From Streptomyces sp. B21-083 (GTDB taxonomy: Bacteria; Actinomycetota; Actinomycetes; Streptomycetales; Streptomycetaceae): a stretch of 64,000 nucleotides of DNA. The notes beneath the pieces were generated by a model. It was not told where the DNA came from, searched no databases, and worked only from the letters and a program-made list of their open reading frames with translations. Numbering within the stretch: the stretch's first letter is position 1; the number at the start of each line of letters is the position of its first letter. This document shows positions 44,683 to 54,391 of this stretch, piece after piece. The DNA is taken from NCBI RefSeq assembly GCF_036898825.1, contig NZ_JARUND010000002.1, forward strand, positions 992,001 to 1,056,000, read 5' to 3'. The position numbers and the translations under genes were made by a program.

Positions 44683-44886
44683 TTATCGGCTCACCCGGCG
44701 CAGCCGGGCGAAGCCGACACCCAGCACGACCAGACCGAAGATCGCCACGACCGGCCCGACGACCGCCCACAGCGTCACGCCGCTCATCGCCGAGCCCTTC
44801 ATGACGTCGAGTCCCTGCAAGGTCCAGCCCACGCCGACAAAGGCAAGCAGTGCGCCGAGGCCGAGGACGAACCAGTTCTTCTTCAT
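44683..44886 (-). CDS. Small two-helix membrane protein
   Basis: The 67-residue protein has two hydrophobic helices (WFVLGLGALLAFVGVGW and WAVVGPVVAIFGLVVLGVG) and a basic tail. It lies 11 bp upstream of the molybdoprotein gene on the same strand and is probably a partner or anchor. No characterised relative is recognised. Confidence 0.75.
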   Translation of the reverse strand: MKKNWFVLGLGALLAFVGVGWTLQGLDVMKGSAMSGVTLWAVVGPVVAIFGLVVLGVGFARLRRVSR

Positions 44887-45081
44887 GGGGTATCTCCAGG
44901 TGTGGAGCCGAAGTGCTCGACATCAAGCGTGACGGTCTGCGACCGCAGCGGCGACAACCTGTGGTTGGACCCCGTTGTCAACCGATCGACGTACGCAAGG
45001 CTCCACTGGTGCGTGGACGCTCCTCGACACCGAGTCGGGCACTGTGGATCTGGGCGCCCGTAAACTGGCGGCCAGATCTCG

Positions 45082-46350
45082 GTGGGCGAAAGTGGGCAGG
45101 TCGTGACAGTGCGCAGCACCGTCGACTTCGGACACCGCTACCGCGTCGGATGGCATGTCCTTGTCGGCGCCGTCGCGATACCGCTTGCCGTCGCCATAGC
45201 GGCCGACGTCTCCGTGGCGCTCGGACAACGCCTGCTGGCCCTCGGTACGCTCGCTGTCATCGTTGCCTGCTACGCCCTGGTCGCTCCGCGGGCCATGGAA
45301 AACCGCGACGAGCGTTGGGGTGCGGCCTATTTCGCCGTCCTGGCGGTCGCGTTCCCGCTCCTGCTCGCCATCGCCCCGATCGCCGGCGCACTGCTGTTCG
45401 CGCTCTGCCCACAGCTGTTCGTGATGGTCGCGAGGTGGCGGGTGCGCCTACCGGTGTTGTTGGTCCTCTACGCCGAGCTCGCCTGGGCCATGGTGGCGCG
45501 GGCGGGAGTCGGCCGCTACACGCTGGCGATGGTCGGCGTGACCGTTCTGGTGCCCATGACCGTGACGATCCTCGTGGGCGCGTATCTGACCGGCATCCGC
45601 GAGCAGAACCGCAAGCGGGCCGCGCTGATCGAGGAACTGACCCGGACGCGGGCCGCACTGGAACGCGCGGGCCACGAGGCAGGCGTCCACGCCGAACGTG
45701 AACGCCTGGCTGCCGAGATCCACGACACCCTGGCACAGGGCTTCACCAGCATCCTCATGCTCGCCCAGGTCGCACGGACGACCCTGCTCCGTGATCCGAC
45801 GGCCGCCGACGGCCAGCTCGACATCCTGGAGAAGACCGCCCGCGAGAACCTCGCAGAGGCACGCTCGCTGATCGCCGCATCGGCCCCGGTCGACCTGACC
45901 GGCCGCGGGCTCGCGGATGCGCTGGACCGGCTCGCCGCCCGGCATGCTCGCGACACGGGTACGCGCGTCGAGGTCTCGATCGTCGGTGAGCGGTCCGGCA
46001 CATCCACCGGCACCGACATCGCCCTGCTGCGCACCGCGCAGGAGGCCCTGGCCAACGTCGCCAAGCACGCCGCCGCGACGGCGGTGCGGATCGAGCTGCG
46101 TCATGAAAACGGCCTTCTGACGCTGGCCGTGACCGATGACGGCCAGGGTTTCGACCCGGCCACCGTCCGGGGTGGATACGGCCTGCTCGGCATTCGGACC
46201 CGCGCCACCAGCCTCGGCGGGATCTGTAGGGTGCAGTCGGTTCCCGGCCAGGGCACCACAGTGCGGGTCGAGCTGTCGCCGCCCCCGGCCGAGCAGGCGG
46301 CGCGTAGCCTGCAGCCTGTGCTTGATCTCAGCTCCACACCCGACCACTGA
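45082..46350 (+). CDS. Sensor histidine kinase, NarL/DesK type
   Basis: The 422-residue kinase has five or six N-terminal membrane helices (about 20-175), a coiled stretch, the HisKA_3 motif AAEIHDTLAQGF with His214, and a HATPase_c domain (AQEALANVAKHA, DDGQGFD, GYGLLGIRTRA). A GTG at 45103 is an alternative start. It faces away from the molybdoprotein operon, with about 195 bp between them, so it may control those genes. It is followed 18 bp later by its response regulator. Confidence 0.93.
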   Translation: MGESGQVVTVRSTVDFGHRYRVGWHVLVGAVAIPLAVAIAADVSVALGQRLLALGTLAVIVACYALVAPRAMENRDERWGAAYFAVLAVAFPLLLAIAPIAGALLFALCPQLFVMVARWRVRLPVLLVLYAELAWAMVARAGVGRYTLAMVGVTVLVPMTVTILVGAYLTGIREQNRKRAALIEELTRTRAALERAGHEAGVHAERERLAAEIHDTLAQGFTSILMLAQVARTTLLRDPTAADGQLDILEKTARENLAEARSLIAASAPVDLTGRGLADALDRLAARHARDTGTRVEVSIVGERSGTSTGTDIALLRTAQEALANVAKHAAATAVRIELRHENGLLTLAVTDDGQGFDPATVRGGYGLLGIRTRATSLGGICRVQSVPGQGTTVRVELSPPPAEQAARSLQPVLDLSSTPDH

Positions 46351-46368
46351 GCGGGCGGAAACGTCTCG

Positions 46369-47004
46369 ATGACTGTCCAGATCCTAATCGTCGACGACCA
46401 TCCCGTCGTACGCTTCGGCCTCCGCGGCATGCTCGAGGCCTACGACGACCTGCGGGTCGTCGGCGAGGCCGGCTCCGGCGACGAGGCGATCGTCCTTGCC
46501 TCCACGACGCGCCCGGACGTCGTACTGATGGACCTGCGGATGCCGGGTACCGATGGCGCCACCGCGACGGCGCGCATCCGTCAGGAGCACCCCGGCATTC
46601 GCGTGCTCGTGCTCACCACCTACGAAGGTGACGCCGACATCCTGCCGGCGATCGAGGCCGGCGCCACCGGTTACCTGCTCAAGGACACCCCGATCGGTAC
46701 CCTGACCGACGCGATCCGGGCGGCAGCCCGCGGTGAAACCGTCCTCGCCCCGCCGGTGGCCGCCCGGCTGGTGACTCACCTTCAGGCTCCGGCCGGGGAG
46801 CAGCTGACCCCGCGCGAGGTTCAGGTACTCGGCCTCGTCGCGCGGGGTCTGTCCAACAGCGAGATCGGTCGGCAGCTGTACATCGGCGAAGCGACGGTGA
46901 AGACGCACCTGCTGCGAACGTTCGTCAAGCTGGGTGTCAACGACCGCACCGCAGCCGTCACCGTCGCGCTGTCGCGCGGCGTCCTCACCTCGCCACACCG
47001 GTGA
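46369..47004 (+). CDS. NarL/LuxR-type response regulator
   Basis: The 211-residue protein has a receiver domain with DD near residue 8, the phosphoacceptor Asp55 in VLMDLRMPG and Lys near 105 in LLKDTP. The C-terminal LuxR helix-turn-helix reads LTPREVQVLGLVARGLSNSE. It is paired with the kinase directly upstream. Confidence 0.95.
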   Translation: MTVQILIVDDHPVVRFGLRGMLEAYDDLRVVGEAGSGDEAIVLASTTRPDVVLMDLRMPGTDGATATARIRQEHPGIRVLVLTTYEGDADILPAIEAGATGYLLKDTPIGTLTDAIRAAARGETVLAPPVAARLVTHLQAPAGEQLTPREVQVLGLVARGLSNSEIGRQLYIGEATVKTHLLRTFVKLGVNDRTAAVTVALSRGVLTSPHR

Positions 47005-47229
47005 CCTCCGCGTGCCGGCCACTGCGGAGAAGGTCTCACGTGGGCTTTGTGCCCGACGAGTTCTGACTCCAGGCCCGGTTTGGGCGACTGCGCCGTTCGC
47101 TTCGGAGTCGCGGTGCGCACCTCCCGACGAGCTTCTATATCTCTCACGTTCCAGCACGGCAGGCCCGCGTCGCTGTCACCGCCCAACGCCGCTCATGATG
47201 GCGCTGACGATGCCCGGTTGGGTCACGGT

Positions 47230-47520
47230 GCAGGAATGCGTCTTCTTCAACTGCGCGTCCAGATAGTCCTCCTGCCCCCAGGTGGACGTCTTTGACGGGT
47301 TGGTCACAGCCGGACCCCACTGCGTCTCGTTTCCGCTCTCCTCCCCCGCGAAATCCCACGGGTCGTAGTGGTGAACCGAGATCATTACCCTCTGCTCACC
47401 ACTGGGAATGGAGGAGGACCCGTACCGGTCGGTCGGCAGACGAAGCCGTAGTTTCCCGCGGTGTAGTCGATGTTGGTGTTCCAGCCGGGAACGAGCAACC
47501 ACCGTGAACCGTTGTTTCCG
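47230..47520 (-). pseudogene. GH5 cellulase fragment
   Basis: Two frames give internal GH5 sequence: GNNGSRWLLVPGWNTNIDYT, then after a shift near 47430 RVMISVHHYDPWDFAGEE and KTSTWGQEDYLDAQ. Both ends and the catalytic glutamates are missing. Confidence 0.75.
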
Positions 47521-47529
47521 CCGACTCGC

Positions 47530-47783
47530 CTCACAGTGTCCACGAAGAGGGCCGCGACGTGCCGGGCGACGTCAGCCTGGTCGGCTACGACGTCATCCCC
47601 GAGGCCGAATACGTGTGGCCCCCGCTGACCACGGTGCGGCAGGACTTCGGCGAGGCCGGGCGGCGCGCGCGCCGGAACTCCTTGTCACCCAGATTTAGGG
47701 CGAGCCGAGAACAGGAACCCTGGTCGCGCTGCAGCCGAACTGATTGTGCGGGGCAGCAGCGGCCCTCCTCCCTGACTGCGGAG
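47530..47783 (+). pseudogene. LacI-family regulator C-terminal fragment
   Basis: VPGDVSLVGYDVIPEAEY, PPLTTVRQDFGEAGRR and, in another frame, ELIVRGSSGPPP followed by a stop are the last 80 residues of a LacI/GalR effector domain, with at least one frameshift. The DNA-binding part is missing. It abuts the GH5 remnant head to head. Between 47784 and 48046 only a possible GrpB-like scrap (FRGDLRAHPED) is seen. Confidence 0.75.
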
Positions 47784-48046
47784 TCGGAACCGGCGGATCT
47801 TCCGGGGCGACCTGCGCGCCCATCCCGAGGACGCGACCCGACACACGCGGCTCAAGCCGGCGATCACCGCCGCTGGTACGGGACCGTCCGGTGAACCTCT
47901 CCGGGCCGGAGCAGCAGCAACTACCCGAACCGGCTCCACGCGGCGGCCGCCCGTTCGGCGTCGGCTGCGGCCTGGCGGTGTCTCCTGCCTGCGCCGGGCA
48001 TGCCCCACCCTCATTTCGGCGGACGGATGATCGTAGGCCGACCGGC

Positions 48047-48946
48047 TTACATCATCTCGGCGACCCGGGCCGTCGTCTCCCGCAGCCACATGTGCGCCGC
48101 GTCGTGCATGTGGACCGGATGCCACCACAAGGCCTGCTGGATCGGCACGGCGTCATAGGGCGGCTCCAGGACGCGGACGTGCGCGAGTCCGTCCAGCTCG
48201 TCGGCGAGACGCCTCTGCAGGAGAGCTACCCGGCGGGTGCCCGCGACCAGGAGTGGCATCAGCTGGAAGCTGTCGACGGAGACCGCCACGCGCGGCTCGA
48301 TGCCGAGCATGGCGATCTGACGGGCGGCAGGGGCGTCGTACGCCCGTTGGTACGTCACCCATGGCATTCGGGCCAGGTCGTCGAGGGTGAGCCGCTCGCC
48401 GACCTCCGGGTTGTCGTCCGCGACGAGGAATACCCAGCTGTCCTGGTAGAGCTCGACCTTGGGGAAGCCACGAATGATGCCGTGGGGCAGCAGCAGCCCG
48501 TCCACGGTGCTGAGCAGCGACCCGGTGTCGTCGATGATTTCGTTCGGTACCTGTTTGAACCTGAGCCGGATGCCCGGTGCCTCGGCTTGGATGGTGCGGG
48601 CGAGTTCGGTGCCGTAGACGGCGACCGCGTAGTCAGAGGCGATCAGGGTGAACTCGTGTTCCCCGCGGGAGGGGTCGAATTCTGCCTGACTGGCGAAAAC
48701 GCGCTCCAGCAGGTCGCACGCGGTGGTGGTCCGGTCGAGGAGGGCCCGCCCGAGGGCGGTCAGTTCGTACCCTCCGCCCACCCGGGCGAGCAGGTCGTCG
48801 TCGAAGTGGCGGCGCAGCCGGGCCAGAGCGGCGCTCATCGCGGGTTGACTGAGCCCGATGCGCCGGCCGGCCCTGGTGACGTTGCGCTCCTGCAGGAGGG
48901 CGCGCAGGGCAACGACGAGGTTGAGGTCCAGGCTGGCCAGGTTCAC
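48047..48946 (-). CDS. LysR family transcriptional regulator
   Basis: The 299-residue protein has the winged helix at 1-65 (NLVVALRALLQERNVTRAG, LSQPAMSAALARLR) and a NodD/NagR-like substrate domain. The GTG at 48946 gives the standard LysR N-terminus; an ATG at 48976 is possible. It is divergent from the aromatic operon starting at 49076 and is probably its activator, with a pathway compound as inducer. Confidence 0.93.
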   Translation of the reverse strand: MNLASLDLNLVVALRALLQERNVTRAGRRIGLSQPAMSAALARLRRHFDDDLLARVGGGYELTALGRALLDRTTTACDLLERVFASQAEFDPSRGEHEFTLIASDYAVAVYGTELARTIQAEAPGIRLRFKQVPNEIIDDTGSLLSTVDGLLLPHGIIRGFPKVELYQDSWVFLVADDNPEVGERLTLDDLARMPWVTYQRAYDAPAARQIAMLGIEPRVAVSVDSFQLMPLLVAGTRRVALLQRRLADELDGLAHVRVLEPPYDAVPIQQALWWHPVHMHDAAHMWLRETTARVAEMM

Positions 48947-49005
48947 GAAGCATCCCAATTCCGGAGCCGGCCCCATCGGTATTCACCGGCTGGATTCACC
49001 TATAC

Positions 49006-49020
49006 GGAAAATCGATTTCC
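49006..49020. promoter_or_regulatory. Near-palindrome in the LysR-operon intergenic region
   Basis: GGAAAATCGATTTCC is a nearly perfect inverted repeat 56 bp before the first operon gene and 60 bp from the LysR start. It is a plausible LysR recognition or activation site. Confidence 0.45.
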
Positions 49021-49075
49021 CTGATTGCAATCTACCGGGCCAGATTAGTGGCACCGCAATCGGGAGGAAATCTCC

Positions 49076-50080
49076 GTGACATCCGCAGCCACGTCGGCAC
49101 CCTTCACCCCCTTCTCCGGACCGTTCGCCATCGGCACCCTTTCGGCACCGGGCGGGACCAGGTTCCCGAGCCTCGTGACGCCGGAGGGCCGAGCGCTCGA
49201 TCTGCGCACGGCACTGGACGAACCCGCGTTGACCGCGCTCACGCTCCTGGAGCGCTGGGACGAGGAGCTGCCGCGGCTGCACACCCTCGCCGGGGACCCG
49301 ACGCGCGACTGGCGGCCGCTGGCGGAGATGACGGTGCACGCGCCCGTCGAGCCCCGGCAGATCTTCCAGTCCGGCGCCAACTACCGGCAGCACGTGATCG
49401 ACCTGGCGGTCGCCCACCGCGCCCCGGACGCCCCGGGCACCGTCGAGGAGGCCCGCGCCGAGGTCGCGGCGGTCATGGACAGGCGGGCCGCCGAGGACCT
49501 CCCGTACGTCTTCATCGGCCTGCCGACCACGATCAGCGGCCCCTATGACGACGTGGTGCTGCCCTCCTGGGCCGAGAAGCCCGACTGGGAGCTGGAGGTG
49601 GCCGCGGTGATCTCCCGCCCCGCCTACCGGGTCATCGTGGAGGAGGCGCTGGAGTACGTCGCGGGCTACACCATCGCCAACGACCTGACCGACCGCGCGA
49701 GCGTCTTCCGCCGGGACATGCCCCCGATCGGCACCGACTGGCTGCGCAGTAAGAACGCCCCCGGCTTCACCCCGCTCGGCCCGTGGATCGTCCCGGCCGG
49801 CTCCATCGCCGACCCGTCCGACCTGCAGGTCACCCTGAAACTCAACGGCGAGACCATGCAGGACGAGTCCACCAAGGACATGATCTTCGGTGTCGCACGG
49901 TTGGTCTCGTACATCTCCCAGACCGCCCGACTCCTCCCCGGCGACCTGGTGCTGACCGGCAGCCCGGCCGGCAACGGCATCCACTGGGGCCGGCTGCTGC
50001 GCGACGGCGACGTGATGGACGGGTCGGTCACCGGGCTCGGCGCCCAGCGCACCCGCTGTGTCGCGGAGGAGGCCCGATGA
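49076..50080 (+). CDS. Fumarylacetoacetate hydrolase family protein
   Basis: The 334-residue protein has an N-terminal cap and the FAH core: QIFQSGANYRQH, then the metal ligands in DWELEVAAVI and NDLTDR, and a C-terminal LLPGDLVLTGSPAGNG. Members hydrolyse C-C bonds of acylpyruvates or act as hydratases or decarboxylases on meta-cleavage products. The GTG follows GGGAGGAAA. It is the first gene of the operon. Confidence 0.92.
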   Translation: MTSAATSAPFTPFSGPFAIGTLSAPGGTRFPSLVTPEGRALDLRTALDEPALTALTLLERWDEELPRLHTLAGDPTRDWRPLAEMTVHAPVEPRQIFQSGANYRQHVIDLAVAHRAPDAPGTVEEARAEVAAVMDRRAAEDLPYVFIGLPTTISGPYDDVVLPSWAEKPDWELEVAAVISRPAYRVIVEEALEYVAGYTIANDLTDRASVFRRDMPPIGTDWLRSKNAPGFTPLGPWIVPAGSIADPSDLQVTLKLNGETMQDESTKDMIFGVARLVSYISQTARLLPGDLVLTGSPAGNGIHWGRLLRDGDVMDGSVTGLGAQRTRCVAEEAR

Positions 50081-51057
50081 GCCAGATGAGCGGCGATCAT
50101 ATCGACCGTACGGATCCCGAGGCGGCGATCGCCGAGGCCGCGAAAGCGTACTCGAACTGGGGCCGCTGGGGCGAGGACGACGTGCTCGGCACGCTCAACT
50201 TCCTCGACGAGGCCAAGCGCCGCGAGGGCGCGGCCCTGATCCGCGACGGCGTCAGCTTCTCCTTGTCACAGGCCTTCGACATGGACGGCCCGCAGAAAGG
50301 CTGGCGGCGGCGTACCAACCCGGTGCACACCATGCTCGCCACCGGCACCGACGCCGCCCTGGGCGGCCAGGGCTTTCCGCACGGTTTCGGTGGCGCCGAC
50401 GACGTGATCGCCATGCCCTTGCAGTGCTCCACCCAATGGGACGGCCTCGGGCACATCTTCGATCACGGCAGGGCGTGGAACGGCCGCCCGGCGGAGAAGG
50501 TCGTCACCTCCGAAGGCGACCTGGTCACCGGCATCGAGCACATGGCACCGCACGTCGCCGGGCGGGGCGTCCTCCTCGACGTGGGCCTGGTCATCGGCCA
50601 GGACGGCGAACTGCCCGACGGCTTCGCCATCACCGAGGAGCACCTGACCGCAACCGCCGAGGCGCACGGCGTGACCGTCGGTCGTGGCGACCTGGTCCTC
50701 GTGCGCACCGGACGGCTGGCCCGCGCCCGTCACGAAGGCTGGGGCGACTACGCGGGCGGACCGGCGCCGGGACTGAGCTTCAGCACGGCCGGCTGGCTGC
50801 ACCGGAGCGAGATCGCCGGGATCGCCACCGACACCTGGGGCTTCGAGGTGCGGCCCAACGAGTTCGACCACGCCTTCCAGCCGCTGCACCAGGTCGCCAT
50901 CCCCCACATCGGTCTGCTCATCGGTGAGATGTGGGACCTCGACGTCCTCGCCACGCATTGCGCGGCCGACGGCCGGTACGAGTTCTGGCTCACCGCCGCG
51001 CCACTGCCCATCACCGGTTCCGTCGGCTCACCGGTGAATCCCATCGCCGTCAAGTAA
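50077..51057 (+). CDS. Cyclase/kynurenine-formamidase-like metal hydrolase
   Basis: The 326-residue protein belongs to the putative cyclase family (PF04199 type). The usual HxGTHxDxPxH motif reads STQWDGLGHIFDHG near residue 115, a variant common in longer cyclases of degradation clusters. Its ATG overlaps the FAH stop. It probably opens a lactone or amide in the aromatic pathway. Confidence 0.88.
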   Translation: MSQMSGDHIDRTDPEAAIAEAAKAYSNWGRWGEDDVLGTLNFLDEAKRREGAALIRDGVSFSLSQAFDMDGPQKGWRRRTNPVHTMLATGTDAALGGQGFPHGFGGADDVIAMPLQCSTQWDGLGHIFDHGRAWNGRPAEKVVTSEGDLVTGIEHMAPHVAGRGVLLDVGLVIGQDGELPDGFAITEEHLTATAEAHGVTVGRGDLVLVRTGRLARARHEGWGDYAGGPAPGLSFSTAGWLHRSEIAGIATDTWGFEVRPNEFDHAFQPLHQVAIPHIGLLIGEMWDLDVLATHCAADGRYEFWLTAAPLPITGSVGSPVNPIAVK

Positions 51058-51171
51058 CGCCCTGGACTGCCGGGCGGACCGCGCCCGCACGGCAACGCCA
51101 TCCCCGCCTGCCCGGCCCGCAACACCCCCTCTGCCGCTCGAAGTCGCACGGCGCCATCTCAGGGAGAACCC

Positions 51172-52311
51172 ATGAACGAACCCAGTCCCCGCACCGTCCT
51201 CGTCATCGGCGGCGGCGCGTCCGGTAACGCCGTGACCGTGCTGCTGCAGCGGGCGGGCATCGCTGTGGAACTGATCGAGGCCAAACCCGACTGGAACGTG
51301 CTCGGCTCCGGCATCACCCTCCAGGGCAACGCGCTGCGCGTGCTGCGCGAAGTCGGCGTATGGGACGAGGTCCGGGAGAGCGGTTACGCCGTCGACGCCG
51401 TCGGCATGGCCGCGCCCGACGGGACCGTGTTCCACGTCCAGCAGGAATTCCACACCGGTGGGGACGACCTGCCCTCGATCTTCGGAATGCAGCGGCCCCG
51501 GCTGCAGGAGATTCTGTGTGAGGCCGTTCGCGAGAGCGGCGCGGCGGTACGCCTCGGCACCACCGCCGAGGAACTGGTCCAGGACGCGTCCGGCGTCACC
51601 GCCCGGTTCAGCGACGGCACCGAGGGCCGCTACGACCTTGTCATCGCCGCCGACGGCATCGGCTCCCGCACCCGCGCGATGATCGGCATCAGCGACAAGC
51701 CCGAACCGACCGGCATGGCCATCTGGCGCGTCCCCGTGCCCCGCCCCGAGCGCGTGGAGCGCATGGACCTGTCCTACGGCGGACCCTGCTACATCGCCGG
51801 CTACTGCCCGATCAGCAAGAACACCATCTACGCCTACCTCGTCGAGGCCAACCGCGACCGCGCCTCCATCGACCCGGCCTCGTACGCGGACGAGATGCGG
51901 CGGCTGGCCGCGCCCTACGGGGGTGCGTGGCCGGAGATCGCCGCGAGCATCACCGACCCCGCCAAGGTCAACTACACCTGGTTCGACCGGCTGCTCGTCG
52001 AGGGCTCCTGGCACCGCGGCCGCGTCGTGCTGATCGGTGACGCGGCCCACGTCTGTCCGCCCACGCTCGCCCAGGGCGCGGCCATGTCGCTGGAGGACGC
52101 CTCCGTACTGGCCGAGATGCTGACCGCGGAGCAGGACTGGAGTTCCCTGGACGCTCTCCTGACCGGCTTCTACGAACGCCGGATCGCCCGTGTCCGCATG
52201 GTGGTCGAGGCATCCGTGCAACTCGGTCAGTGGCAGCTGGACGGCGTCCGTGACGCCGACGCACCCGGTCTGATGGGCCGCACGATGTCCGTCCTGAAGG
52301 AGACCCCGTGA
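51172..52311 (+). CDS. FAD-dependent aromatic-ring monooxygenase
   Basis: The 379-residue group A flavoprotein hydroxylase has GGGASG near residue 13, the DG motif AADGIGSRTR near 160 and the second FAD motif LIGDAAHVCPP near 287. It would hydroxylate the ring with NAD(P)H and O2. RBS GGAGAA precedes the ATG. It overlaps the amidohydrolase by 4 nt. Confidence 0.93.
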   Translation: MNEPSPRTVLVIGGGASGNAVTVLLQRAGIAVELIEAKPDWNVLGSGITLQGNALRVLREVGVWDEVRESGYAVDAVGMAAPDGTVFHVQQEFHTGGDDLPSIFGMQRPRLQEILCEAVRESGAAVRLGTTAEELVQDASGVTARFSDGTEGRYDLVIAADGIGSRTRAMIGISDKPEPTGMAIWRVPVPRPERVERMDLSYGGPCYIAGYCPISKNTIYAYLVEANRDRASIDPASYADEMRRLAAPYGGAWPEIAASITDPAKVNYTWFDRLLVEGSWHRGRVVLIGDAAHVCPPTLAQGAAMSLEDASVLAEMLTAEQDWSSLDALLTGFYERRIARVRMVVEASVQLGQWQLDGVRDADAPGLMGRTMSVLKETP

Positions 52312-53327
52312 ACCCCGTGAGTCCCCAGAACGGCGCACCCACGATCGACGTCCACGCGCACGTCCTGCTCCCCCAGGTCGAGGACGCCGTCGCCGGACAC
52401 CCCGGGCTGGCCGCGGCCCGCGATCTCGATGCCCGCCGCAACGGCCCCGAGGCCATCGCCGTCAGCGGCCCGATGTTCCGGGACCGCTTCCCGAGGCTGA
52501 CCGACGTCAAGGCCCGGCTCGCCGCGATGGACGCCTCCGGGATCGACGTCCAGCTGGTCTCGCCGTCGCCGTCGCACTACCACTACTGGGCCGACAAGGA
52601 CCTGGCCCGCATGGTGTGGGAACTGGCAAACGAAGGCACCGCAGCGCACGTCGCCCAGGCCCCACAGCGGCTGCACGGCCTCGGCCTCGTCCCGCTCCAG
52701 CACCCGGACCTCGCCGTCGAAGCCCTCGATCACGCCCTCGGCCTGGGCCTGCGCGGTGTCGAGATCTCGAGCCACGCGCCGGGACGCGAACTGTCGGACC
52801 CCACGTACGAACCGTTCTGGACACGGGCCGAGGAATCCGGCGCGATCCTCTTCCTGCACCCCTTCGGCTGCACGCTCGACGAGCGCCTCAACCGGTGGTA
52901 TTTGTCCAACACCGTCGGCCAGCCGACCGAGAACGCCGTCGCGCTGTCCCATCTGATCTTCTCCGGAGTCCCGGACCGGCACCCGGGGTTGCGCATCGTC
53001 GCCGCCCACGGCGGCGGCTATCTGCCCACCCACATCGGCCGCTCCGACCACGCCTGGCTCGCCCGCACCGACACCCGCGGCTGCGCGCACCCACCCAGCA
53101 GCTACCTCAGGCAGCTGTACTTCGACTCCCTCGTCCACGACCCGGACGTCCTGCGCGAGCTGATCCGGGTGGCCGGCCCCGACCGGGTGCTGCTCGGCTC
53201 CGACTTCCCCTTCGACATGGGCACCGACGACCCGCTCGGCGCGCTGCGCGACGTCACGGACCTGCCCGCCCCCCACTTCCACGCCGTACGCGGCGGCAAC
53301 GCCGCAGCGCTGCTCCGCCTCGTCTGA
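52308..53327 (+). CDS. Amidohydrolase family 2, ACMSD-like (de)carboxylase or hydrolase
   Basis: The 339-residue TIM-barrel protein has metal ligands HAH at residues 15-17, the barrel His residues in FLHPFG and VAAHGGG, and the Asp in LLGSDFPFDMG. This pattern is shared by 2-amino-3-carboxymuconate semialdehyde decarboxylase and gamma-resorcylate decarboxylase. A decarboxylation in the ring pathway is likely. The start GTG overlaps the monooxygenase stop. Confidence 0.9.
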   Translation: MNPVSPQNGAPTIDVHAHVLLPQVEDAVAGHPGLAAARDLDARRNGPEAIAVSGPMFRDRFPRLTDVKARLAAMDASGIDVQLVSPSPSHYHYWADKDLARMVWELANEGTAAHVAQAPQRLHGLGLVPLQHPDLAVEALDHALGLGLRGVEISSHAPGRELSDPTYEPFWTRAEESGAILFLHPFGCTLDERLNRWYLSNTVGQPTENAVALSHLIFSGVPDRHPGLRIVAAHGGGYLPTHIGRSDHAWLARTDTRGCAHPPSSYLRQLYFDSLVHDPDVLRELIRVAGPDRVLLGSDFPFDMGTDDPLGALRDVTDLPAPHFHAVRGGNAAALLRLV

Positions 53328-53360
53328 ACCGTCTGAACCTCACAGAGGAGTACCCCCACC

Positions 53361-54299
53361 ATGAGCACACGTCTGCTCACCCACCTGCGGCACGTCGACC
53401 TGGCCGTGCCGGACTACGACAAGCAACTCGACTTCTACGCCGGCGTCTGGGGCCTGACCAAGGTCGCCGAGGACTCCGGCATCTCCTTCCTGGCCGCCGA
53501 GGGCTCCCCCGAGCAGTACATCGTCCGGCTCCGCAAGGCCGAGGAGAAGCGCCTCGACCTCATCTCCTACGGCGCGGCGAACCCCGCCGACGTGGACACG
53601 CTCGCCGAACAACTCCTCGCGGGTGGAGTGCAGTTGATCTCCCAGCCGGGCAAGGTCGACACCCCCGGCGGCGGCTACGGCTTCCGCTTCTTCGACATCG
53701 ACGGCCGCACCATCGAGATCTCGGCCGACGTCGAGGCGCGCCGGCACCGTCGTATCGAGGAGAAGGAGTCCATCCCGGTCCGTCTCTCGCACGTCGTCCT
53801 GAACTCCCCCGACATCAACGCCACCCGCGCCTGGTACGAGCAGCACCTCGACTTCCGGCTGTCCGACACGATGACCTTGCCGCACATGGGCGACGTCATG
53901 CACTTCATGCGGATCAGCAACCAGCACCACTCCATGGCCATCGCCAGCGGTCCGCACGCCTCCCTGCAGCACCTCTCCTTCGAGATGCGCGGCATCGACG
54001 AGTACATGCGCGGGTCCGGCCGCGTGATGCGCTCCGGCGCCCGCAAGATCTGGGGCCCCGGGCGGCACATGGCGGGCGACAACACCTTCACGTACTTCCT
54101 CGACCCGCACGGCAACACCGTGGAGTACACCACCGAGCTCGAAAGGCTGGACGAGGACACCTGGCACCCGCACATCTACGACCTGACGAAGCCCGAGAAC
54201 GCCGACCAGTGGGGCACGTCCAACCCGATGAACGAGATGGTCGCCAAGGAAATGCTCAACGACGTCGACCGCGGCGTCTTCGTCGCTCCGCCGGTCTGA
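53361..54299 (+). CDS. VOC-fold extradiol dioxygenase (type I)
   Basis: The 312-residue protein has two vicinal-oxygen-chelate modules. The second holds the iron ligands His (LSHVVLNSPD, near residue 146), His (LQHLSFEM, near 210) and Glu (GNTVEYTTE, near 260). It should cleave a catechol-type ring next to the hydroxyl pair. RBS AGAGGAG precedes the ATG. It is the ring-opening step of the operon. Confidence 0.92.
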   Translation: MSTRLLTHLRHVDLAVPDYDKQLDFYAGVWGLTKVAEDSGISFLAAEGSPEQYIVRLRKAEEKRLDLISYGAANPADVDTLAEQLLAGGVQLISQPGKVDTPGGGYGFRFFDIDGRTIEISADVEARRHRRIEEKESIPVRLSHVVLNSPDINATRAWYEQHLDFRLSDTMTLPHMGDVMHFMRISNQHHSMAIASGPHASLQHLSFEMRGIDEYMRGSGRVMRSGARKIWGPGRHMAGDNTFTYFLDPHGNTVEYTTELERLDEDTWHPHIYDLTKPENADQWGTSNPMNEMVAKEMLNDVDRGVFVAPPV

Positions 54300-54391
54300 C
54301 CCCTTGACCCCGGGGGCTCGGCGTACTCCCCCGCCTGCCATGCCGCCGGGCCCCCGGCCTGTGTCAACCCACCCAGCTCCCTAGGAATGCC

